Below are positions 58,186-64,000 of a stretch of DNA of 64,000 bases, piece after piece. The DNA comes from Alkalibacterium sp049389645 (lineage in GTDB: Bacteria > Bacillota > Bacilli > Lactobacillales > Carnobacteriaceae_A): assembly GCF_049389645.1 (NCBI RefSeq), contig NZ_CP186540.1, positions 124,001-188,000 of the forward strand. The letters are read 5' to 3'. The translations under genes and the position numbers were made by a program. The notes under the pieces were generated by a model, which was not told the origin of the DNA, searched no databases, and saw nothing but the letters and a program-made list of their open reading frames with translations. Within the stretch, counting starts at the first letter, position 1; every line of letters starts with the position of its first letter.

Positions 58186-59529
58186 TTAATAGAGTTTCAA
58201 ATAATTATCTTTTTCCCACTGACTTACAGAAGCCTTATAAGAGTTCCATTCTACCGTTTTTGATTGATAGAAATTCCTGTAAATATGATTGCCTAAAGCC
58301 TCTTTCATTGTCATACTGCTCTTTAATACTTCTAAGGCACTATGCAAGCTGGTAGGAAGTGATTTGATACCATTTTCTTCTAAATCATTTTGATTCATAT
58401 CATAGATATTGTCGCACGTCTCTTGAGGAGGCATCCATTCGTTTTTGACCCCATCTAGACCTGCTTTTAACATCACCGCTAAAGCTAAATAAGGATTAGC
58501 CATCGGATCGACAGATCTTACTTCTAAACGTGTAGAAAGTCCTCTAGATGCTGGAATTCTAATCATTGGTGTTCGGTTGCTCCCAGACCAAGCTATATAT
58601 ACTGGAGCTTCATAACCTGGTACCAGACGTTTATAAGAATTCACTGTAGGATTGGTAATTGCTGTGTAAGCTGGAGCATGATGCAGAAGTCCCGCTAAAA
58701 ATTGATACGCTGTCTGGCTTAATTGTCTCTCATCTGTTTCATCGTAAAAAGCATTCTCTTCACCTTTAAATAAAGACATATTGCAATGCATGCCAGATCC
58801 GTTGATTCCAAATAGAGGTTTAGCCATAAATGTAGCATGTAATCCATATTTACGTGCAACTGTCTTTACGATTAATTTAAATGTTTGAATATTGTCGCAC
58901 GCTTCAACTGCATCGGCATATTTCCAGTCTATTTCATGTTGTCCCGGTGCCACTTCATGATGACTGGCTTCTATTTCAAAGCCTAAATCTTCAAGTTCCA
59001 GTACAATATCTCGACGGCAGTTTTCAGCCAAATCAGTTGGAGCCAGGTCAAAATAACCGCCATTGTCATTTAAGTTTTCAGTTACTTCACCATTTTCATT
59101 AAGTTTAAACAAGAAGAATTCAGGTTCAGGACCTAAGTTGAATGAAGAAAAACCCATTTCTTTCGCTTCATTCAATACTCTTTTCAAGTTGGTTCTAGGG
59201 TCACCTAAGAATGGAGTACCATCCGGATTAACAATATCACAAATCAAGCGTGCTACTGTGCCTCCTTTAAATGCTTCTATTTCCCATGGAAAAACTAACC
59301 ATGTGCTTAAATCAGGTTTTAGATACATATCTGACTCATGAATACGCACGAAGCCTTCAATTGAAGAACCATCAAACATCATTTTTCCTTCTAAAACTTT
59401 TCCAACTTGGCTAACGGGCACTTCTACATTTTTAACGATACCTAAAATGTCTGTGAACATTAACCTCAAAAAACGCACATTTTCTTTCTTGACATCTTCT
59501 ACTATCTTTTCTTCAGTAATCTCATTCAT
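58186..59529 (-). CDS. glnA: Glutamine synthetase type I, copy 1
   Basis: Glutamine synthetase joins ammonia to glutamate using ATP. The 447-residue protein has the beta-grasp domain with MFDGSSIEGF and the catalytic barrel with GPEPEFFLF, HHEVAPGQHEIDW and GSGMHCNMSLF. NSYKRLVPG (glutamate flap), NRTPMIRIPASRG and RSVDPMANPYLA are also present. It is of the short alpha type without the adenylylation segment. The ATG at 59529 is preceded by GGAGGAGAGG; the upstream open frame has no ribosome binding site. It lies directly downstream of a second glnA copy, from which it is separated by a terminator and its own promoter. No glnR is adjacent. Confidence 0.96.
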   Translation of the reverse strand: MNEITEEKIVEDVKKENVRFLRLMFTDILGIVKNVEVPVSQVGKVLEGKMMFDGSSIEGFVRIHESDMYLKPDLSTWLVFPWEIEAFKGGTVARLICDIVNPDGTPFLGDPRTNLKRVLNEAKEMGFSSFNLGPEPEFFLFKLNENGEVTENLNDNGGYFDLAPTDLAENCRRDIVLELEDLGFEIEASHHEVAPGQHEIDWKYADAVEACDNIQTFKLIVKTVARKYGLHATFMAKPLFGINGSGMHCNMSLFKGEENAFYDETDERQLSQTAYQFLAGLLHHAPAYTAITNPTVNSYKRLVPGYEAPVYIAWSGSNRTPMIRIPASRGLSTRLEVRSVDPMANPYLALAVMLKAGLDGVKNEWMPPQETCDNIYDMNQNDLEENGIKSLPTSLHSALEVLKSSMTMKEALGNHIYRNFYQSKTVEWNSYKASVSQWEKDNYLKLY

Positions 59530-59601
59530 TTTAACCTCTCCTCCCATATATACCAATATCCTTTTTATGCTTGTAAATCCTTATACAATAAGTACTTTAG
59601 A

Positions 59602-59630
59602 ATAATACCACTATTATTTTCAGAGTGCAA
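59602..59630 (-). promoter_or_regulatory. Promoter of glnA copy 1
   Basis: TTGCAC and TATTAT are exactly 17 bp apart on the minus strand. Downstream, TTGTA-N8-TACAA (about 59572-59589) is a palindrome in the leader that only loosely resembles a GlnR/TnrA site. Confidence 0.75.
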
Positions 59631-59680
59631 GCAAAATGTTTGAAACTAATTTTATTCTTATTAATGCCGTTAACATCCTA

Positions 59681-59730
59681 AAAAATCCCTTTAAACGATT
59701 ATAATTTAAACGTTTAAAGGGATTTTTTTT
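59681..59730 (-). terminator. Terminator of glnA copy 2
   Basis: AATCCCTTTAAACG and its perfect 14-bp complement flank a 13-nt loop; TTTTTTAGG follows on the minus strand. Confidence 0.87.
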
Positions 59731-59749
59731 AGAATTAGTAATCATTTGC

Positions 59750-61090
59750 TTAGTATAATTTGAAGTAACGATCCATCTCGTATTGTGATACTGATGTCGA
59801 GTAGGCTTTCCAGTCACTTTCTTTCGCAGCAACAAATCGTTCGAATATGTGCTGACCAATAGCATCTTTAATTAGCTCGTCCTCTTTTAAGGCTTCTATA
59901 GCTTCCATTAAATCTTTTGGCAATGACTGAATCAGGTTTTCATCCCGTTCAAATTGGCTCATATTATAAATATTCTTATTCACCGGATTAGGAGCACTTT
60001 TGGCTTCAGAAATCCCCTTTAATCCAGCTTTTAATAATACCGCTAAAGCTAGATAAGGATTAGCAGCAGGATCAACACTTCTAAGCTCTACACGCGTAGA
60101 CTGTCCTCTGGAAGCCGGCACTCGAATTAATGGGGTTCTGTTCGTTCCAGACCATGCAATATAGACAGGCGCCTCAAAACCAGGCGTTAATCGTTTATAA
60201 GAGTTGATGATAGGATTACAAATAGCCGTATAGGCTCGAGCGTGGTCTAACAACCCTGCAATAAATTGATACGCCGTATTACTTAAGCCATCTTCATTGC
60301 TCTCATCGAAAAAGGCATTTTTCCCTTGCTTAAATAGAGACATATTAAAATGCATACCCGATCCACTAATATTTTCAATAGGTTTAGGCATAAAGGTTGC
60401 ATGTAGATCATGCTTTCTCGCAACTGTTTTGACAATCAGCTTAAATGTCTGGATATTGTCACAGGCTTCAACTGCATCTGCATATTTCCAGTCTATTTCA
60501 TGTTGACCGGGAGCCGCTTCATGATGACTCGCTTCAATTTCAAAGCCTAATGATTCGAGTTCTAAAACGATGTCTCTTCGGCAGTTCTCAGCTAAATCGG
60601 TTGGAGCTAGATCAAAATATCCTCCGTCATCGTTTAAATGCTTACTCGGATTGCCATTTTCATCCAGTTTGAATAGGAAAAATTCTGGTTCAGGTCCTAA
60701 ATTGAATTCTGTAAAACCATGGTCTTTCATCTCTTTCAAGACACGCTTCAAGTTACTTCTAGGATCTCCTTCAAATGGTTCTCCGCTTGGCATATAGACA
60801 TCACATATAAATCGTGCTATGAGACCATTGCTTGAATTGATCTCCCAAGGGAAAACAAGCCAGGTGTCTAAATCAGGATGCAGTTTCATGTCACTTTGAT
60901 CTATTTCTACAAATCCATCAATCGAAGACCCGTCAAATGCCATCTCATTATCCATGACTTTATCTAACTGGCTTATAGGTACCTCAACATTTTTAATGAC
61001 ACCATCTATATCAGTGAACATTAACCTCAAGAACCTGACATTTTTTTCTTTAGCATTTTTCCGTATTTCCTCTTTGCGATTGGAGGACAT
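59750..61090 (-). CDS. glnA: Glutamine synthetase type I, copy 2
   Basis: This 446-residue paralog shares the full set of motifs with copy 1: FDGSSIDGFVEID, GPEPEFFLFKLDENG, HHEAAPGQHEIDW, SGSGMHFNMSLF, NSYKRLTPG, NRTPLIRVPASRG and RSVDPAANPYLA. It differs in the N-terminus and in scattered substitutions, consistent with an older duplication rather than a recent copy. No key residue is missing, so it may be active. A candidate promoter (TTGACA-17-TAGTCT, 61138-61166) has a palindrome TGATT-GAC-AATCA over its -35. Which copy is the main biosynthetic enzyme cannot be read from sequence. Confidence 0.95.
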   Translation of the reverse strand: MSSNRKEEIRKNAKEKNVRFLRLMFTDIDGVIKNVEVPISQLDKVMDNEMAFDGSSIDGFVEIDQSDMKLHPDLDTWLVFPWEINSSNGLIARFICDVYMPSGEPFEGDPRSNLKRVLKEMKDHGFTEFNLGPEPEFFLFKLDENGNPSKHLNDDGGYFDLAPTDLAENCRRDIVLELESLGFEIEASHHEAAPGQHEIDWKYADAVEACDNIQTFKLIVKTVARKHDLHATFMPKPIENISGSGMHFNMSLFKQGKNAFFDESNEDGLSNTAYQFIAGLLDHARAYTAICNPIINSYKRLTPGFEAPVYIAWSGTNRTPLIRVPASRGQSTRVELRSVDPAANPYLALAVLLKAGLKGISEAKSAPNPVNKNIYNMSQFERDENLIQSLPKDLMEAIEALKEDELIKDAIGQHIFERFVAAKESDWKAYSTSVSQYEMDRYFKLY

Positions 61091-61137
61091 AATACATTAC
61101 TCATCCTTTCAAGACTTTTACTTTTATTTCTTAGTTA

Positions 61138-61170
61138 AGACTACGTACATATTATCTGATTGTCAATCAA
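61138..61170 (-). promoter_or_regulatory. Candidate promoter and operator of glnA copy 2
   Basis: TTGACA and TAGTCT are 17 bp apart on the minus strand; the -35 sits in the 13-bp palindrome TGATTGACAATCA. The -10 is poor. Confidence 0.45.
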
Positions 61171-61220
61171 TTCACCCTTTTTAGTTGCATGATTATCTGA
61201 AAAGGTCCAATTTATTGCAA

Positions 61221-61250
61221 AAAAAAGTCGAGATCAAATGATCCCGACAA
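61221..61250 (-). terminator. Terminator of the HU gene
   Basis: GTCGAGATC/GATCCCGAC with a 4-nt loop (one G-T pair on the minus strand), then eight T. Confidence 0.87.
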
Positions 61251-61267
61251 TTAAAAAGTATGAAGTG

Positions 61268-61546
61268 TTACTGTTTTACTGCATCTTTTAAAGCTTTACC
61301 AGCTTTAAATGCTGGAACTTTAGTTGCAGGGATTTGGATTTCTTCCCCTGTTTGAGGATTACGTCCTTTACGTGCAGCGCGGTCACGTACTTCAAAGTTA
61401 CCAAAGCCAATGATTTGCACTTTTTCGCCGTCAGCTAATGTATCTTTAATTGATTCAAAAACTGCTTCTACAGCAGCTGTTGCGTCCTTTTTAGTAAGGT
61501 CAGCTGAAGTTGCTACTTTTTCGATTAATTCTGCTTTATTTGCCAT
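61268..61546 (-). CDS. hup: DNA-binding protein HU
   Basis: HU bends DNA and compacts the nucleoid as a homodimer. The 92-residue protein has KAELIEKVATSADLTKKDA, the beta-arm sequence GRNPQTGEEIQIPAT with the intercalating Pro, and FKAGKALKDAV at the end. The length and sequence are those of the single HU of Firmicutes. It follows der, as hup follows der/engA neighbours in related genomes. Confidence 0.97.
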   Translation of the reverse strand: MANKAELIEKVATSADLTKKDATAAVEAVFESIKDTLADGEKVQIIGFGNFEVRDRAARKGRNPQTGEEIQIPATKVPAFKAGKALKDAVKQ

Positions 61547-61674
61547 CGTGTTCTTTCACCTCCTCAAGAGAAGTTCGATGCATGTCAATTTAAGAATCAA
61601 CTTGCGATCTTACTACATTCTCAATTCAAAGAATATGTTTTGGTGAAATAGTCTGTTATGACATTTCATTTAAA

Positions 61675-61703
61675 AAGATACCACAGAATCGTTGACACTG
61701 CAA
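61675..61703 (-). promoter_or_regulatory. Candidate HU promoter
   Basis: TTGCAG and TATCTT are 17 bp apart on the minus strand, giving a leader of about 120 nt with an AGGAGGTGA ribosome binding site. Confidence 0.5.
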
Positions 61704-61784
61704 TGCTTTTATAAAAATTCTCTTTGAAATGACTGAAATTTTCCACCAAAAATATAGTTCTATAATAAACAGGTTCGATTTCGC

Positions 61785-63098
61785 TTATTTTCGTTTGCGA
61801 GGAATAATCCGAATAGGTGTTCCTTCGAAATTAAATGTATCCCTAAATCTGTTTTCTAAAAATCGTGCATAAGAAAAATGAAGAAGTTCAGGATCATTCA
61901 CAAAAATGACGAAAGTCGGAGGTGACACAGCTACTTGAGTGGTGTAATAAATTTTAAGTCTGCGACCTTTATCTGTTGGTGTAGGGTTTGTTGCTACAGC
62001 ATCCATGACAACATCATTTAGAATAGACGATTGAATACGAAGATTCCGATTCATAAAGACTCCTGCGATGCGTTCAGGTAATAAATGTAAACGCTTTTTA
62101 GTAATAGCAGATACAAACACGATCGGTGCATATTTTAGATATTGGAATTCATCTCTAACATCCAGTTCGAACTCTTTCATCGTATTTGTTTCTTTTTCAA
62201 CCGTATCCCACTTGTTTACAACGATAATGATACCTTTACCAGCATCGTGTGCATAACCAAATACGTGCTTATCCTGTTCTCTAATGCCTTCTTCAGCATT
62301 AATAACACATAAGACTACATCTGATCGCTCAATGGCTCTAAGGGCTCTTAATACGCTATATTTTTCTGTGTTTTCGTACACTTTACCTCTTTTACGCATT
62401 CCAGCAGTATCTATGACGACAAAATCTCTGCCATCTTTAGTCTGAAAACGTGTATCGACAGCTTCGCGTGTTGTACCGGCAATATTGGACACGATAACAC
62501 GTTCTTCACCAATAATTGCGTTTACTAAACTAGATTTCCCTACGTTTGGTCGACCGATCACACTGAACTTGATCGTTGATTCATCGTAATCACTTTCATC
62601 ATTATCAGGTAGATGTTTGATAACTTCATCTAAAACATCTCCTAGACCTAATCCATGTGCACCTGAAATTGGATATGGTTCTCCTAATCCCAACGAATAA
62701 AATTCATAAATTTCATTTCTGATTTCCGGATTATCTGTTTTGTTGACAGCCAATATCACCGGTTTACCCGACTTGAATAAAATTGGCGCGACCTGTTCAT
62801 CTTCATAAGTGACACCTTCTTTAACACTCGTCATCATGATTATGACATCAGCTTCTTCTATGGCGATTTGGGCTTGCTGCCTGATTTGCACACTGAGTGG
62901 TTCATCTTCCATCGTAATACCACCCGTGTCAATAAGAGCAAATTCTCGCCCAAGCCATTCAGCATCTGCATAAATTCTGTCTCTTGTTACGCCTGATGTG
63001 TCTTCAACGATTGAGATGCGTTCACCTACGACACGGTTGAAAATTGTTGATTTACCTACATTAGGTCTACCTACAATTGCTACAGTTGGTTTTACCAC
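61785..63098 (-). CDS. der: Ribosome-associated GTPase Der/EngA
   Basis: Der is the double-GTPase needed for 50S assembly. The 437-residue protein has two G domains: GRPNVGKSTIFN near residue 9 with DTGGI, and GRPNVGKSSLVN near 180 with DTAGMRKRG. A C-terminal KH-like domain ends in FEGTPIRIIPRKRK. I use the GTG at 63098 as start because AAGGTG lies 5 nt upstream and the length then equals the family norm; the open frame begins 17 codons earlier. It lies between rpsA and HU. Confidence 0.97.
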   Translation of the reverse strand: MVKPTVAIVGRPNVGKSTIFNRVVGERISIVEDTSGVTRDRIYADAEWLGREFALIDTGGITMEDEPLSVQIRQQAQIAIEEADVIIMMTSVKEGVTYEDEQVAPILFKSGKPVILAVNKTDNPEIRNEIYEFYSLGLGEPYPISGAHGLGLGDVLDEVIKHLPDNDESDYDESTIKFSVIGRPNVGKSSLVNAIIGEERVIVSNIAGTTREAVDTRFQTKDGRDFVVIDTAGMRKRGKVYENTEKYSVLRALRAIERSDVVLCVINAEEGIREQDKHVFGYAHDAGKGIIIVVNKWDTVEKETNTMKEFELDVRDEFQYLKYAPIVFVSAITKKRLHLLPERIAGVFMNRNLRIQSSILNDVVMDAVATNPTPTDKGRRLKIYYTTQVAVSPPTFVIFVNDPELLHFSYARFLENRFRDTFNFEGTPIRIIPRKRK

Positions 63099-63146
63099 TA
63101 AAACACCTTCATTCTCTATTTTGTAATCTACTTTGTAAAAACAGGA

Positions 63147-63188
63147 CACCCAACTGAAATAGGTAAGACACCTACTTACAGTTGGGTG
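63147..63188 (-). terminator. Hairpin between rpsA and der
   Basis: CACCCAACTG/CAGTTGGGTG enclose a second AGGT/ACCT stem. The minus-strand tail is TCCTGTTTTTAC, so the T-run is offset by five bases. Confidence 0.6.
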
Positions 63189-63212
63189 CGGTATATTATA
63201 CCGTTTAATTAT

Positions 63213-64000
63213 TTACTCTTCGTCGTTGTCCATGAATCCTGAAAGTTGATCACCAATTTGCTCCCCTAATGTAAATGATCCATCTCCATCATCTTCACGT
63301 AATGAGGGTTGTTTAATATTAGGTTTATTTTGAGAATTTGATTTTTTTGCTTTTTTTGGCTGTTCACTATCAGATGATTCATTCGGATTATCTTCTAACG
63401 CTTTGATACTTAATGAAATACGTTCTTCTTGAGGATTAACACTAAGAACTTTAACATCGATTTCTTCATCTTTAGCTACAACTTCATGAGGTGTTTCGAC
63501 ATGTTTATGAGCCATTTCAGAAATATGAACAAGTCCTTCAACGCCGGGTTTAACTTCAACAAATGCACCAAAGTCTGTTACTCGTTTCACTATACCTTTT
63601 GTAACACTACCCGCTGGAAGTTCATCTTCGATGTTATCCCATGGTCCGGCCAATGTTTCTTTGATAGATAGTGACACACGTTCTTGTTCTTTATCTACTT
63701 TGAGAACTTTAACGTTTACTTTATCACCTTTAGATAATTTATCTTTTGGAGAGTTGATACGTTCATGAGCAATTTCAGAAATATGAACAAGTCCATCAAC
63801 GCCGCCTACATTTACAAAAGCACCAAAGTTGGTTAAGCGAACGACTTCACCTTCAACAACAGATCCTTCTACTAAACTCGCTAACGCTTCTTCTCTCTCT
63901 GCTGCATGTTCTTTTTCAAGCAAAACTTTACGAGATAAGATGAGTTGACGCTCTTTAGGATCTATTTCAATAATTTTAAATGTATATGTGTTGCCTTCAA
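63213..64000 (-). CDS. rpsA: 30S ribosomal protein S1 homolog, C-terminal part
   Basis: The frame is open to the right edge, so only the last 262 residues are seen. They contain the end of one S1 repeat (TYTFKIIEIDPKERQLILS) and two complete S1 repeats (GEVVRLTNFGAFVNVGG...LVHISEIAHERI; GIVKRVTDFGAFVEVKPG...LVHISEMAHKHV). A hydrophilic tail with KKAKKSNSQNK and an acidic end follows. Firmicute S1 homologs usually have four repeats and bind mRNA at the ribosome. The rpsA-der-hup order is usual. Confidence 0.95.
   Translation of the reverse strand, partial: EGNTYTFKIIEIDPKERQLILSRKVLLEKEHAAEREEALASLVEGSVVEGEVVRLTNFGAFVNVGGVDGLVHISEIAHERINSPKDKLSKGDKVNVKVLKVDKEQERVSLSIKETLAGPWDNIEDELPAGSVTKGIVKRVTDFGAFVEVKPGVEGLVHISEMAHKHVETPHEVVAKDEEIDVKVLSVNPQEERISLSIKALEDNPNESSDSEQPKKAKKSNSQNKPNIKQPSLREDDGDGSFTLGEQIGDQLSGFMDNDEE

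Noticed and set aside
59565..59595. GlnR/TnrA site in the glnA copy 1 leader
   Set aside because: TGTAA-N6-ATACA has the wrong spacing and a mismatch. It is noted as a palindrome only.
61721..61784. Terminator after der
   Set aside because: Only a 4-5 bp stem (ATAG/CTAT) before a T-run; too weak to call.

Overview
The window is a 64 kb block of housekeeping chromosome from a low-G+C Gram-positive bacterium. Several things point to Lactobacillales: the FabT/FabK/FabH fatty-acid cluster, PolC, B. subtilis-like gene order, LexA boxes of the Bacillus type, and hem genes reduced to one hemA-like relic. Carnobacteriaceae is my best guess; that placement is inference from gene content, not a database match. 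Almost everything is on the minus strand, so transcription runs right to left. The exceptions are plsC, lexA, a disulfide-oxidoreductase-like gene, tRNA-Arg, a 29-codon ORF and a probable non-coding RNA.

Layout from the left. 1-6,515: ribF (partial), truB, rbfA, infB, ylxQ, ylxR, nusA, rimP, the translation-initiation/ribosome-maturation operon. 6,681-15,658: polC, proS, rseP, cdsA, uppS. 15,783-16,051: a small plus-strand unit with its own promoter and a shared terminator. 16,052-19,167: frr, pyrH, tsf, rpsB. 19,408-24,482: plsC, an array of 51-bp tandem repeats, a heterodimeric ABC exporter and yneF. 24,715-30,839: tkt, ynzC, divergent lexA with two SOS boxes, apt, recJ. 30,944-37,427: a DegV protein, a LapA-like protein, an SDR, rnz, obgE, a candidate ncRNA, a degenerate hemA and engB.

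38,044-43,255: a flavoprotein, clpX, tig and a TPR-like gene. 43,337-53,039: the complete type II fatty-acid synthesis cluster (fabT, fabH, acpP, fabK, fabD, fabG, fabF, accB, fabZ, accC, accD, accA), with FabT-like operators before fabT and before fabD. 53,185-58,059: a DUF2187-like gene, a MarR regulator, a CDP-alcohol phosphotransferase, a 49-codon ORF, tRNA-Ser, a YflT-like stress gene, a ZIP transporter, tRNA-Arg and a PduO-type adenosyltransferase. 58,186-64,000: two consecutive glutamine synthetase genes, HU, der and rpsA (partial).

I see no prophage, insertion sequence, CRISPR array or defence island. The least explained items are the roughly 350-nt structured RNA candidate beside obgE, the HemA relic that lost its catalytic cysteine but stayed next to engB, the isolated 29-codon unit between uppS and frr, the 51-bp repeat array, and a hairpin lying between the Shine-Dalgarno and start codon of uppS. 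Promoters, terminators and operators were called by eye from consensus and symmetry; none has been tested by folding or alignment.
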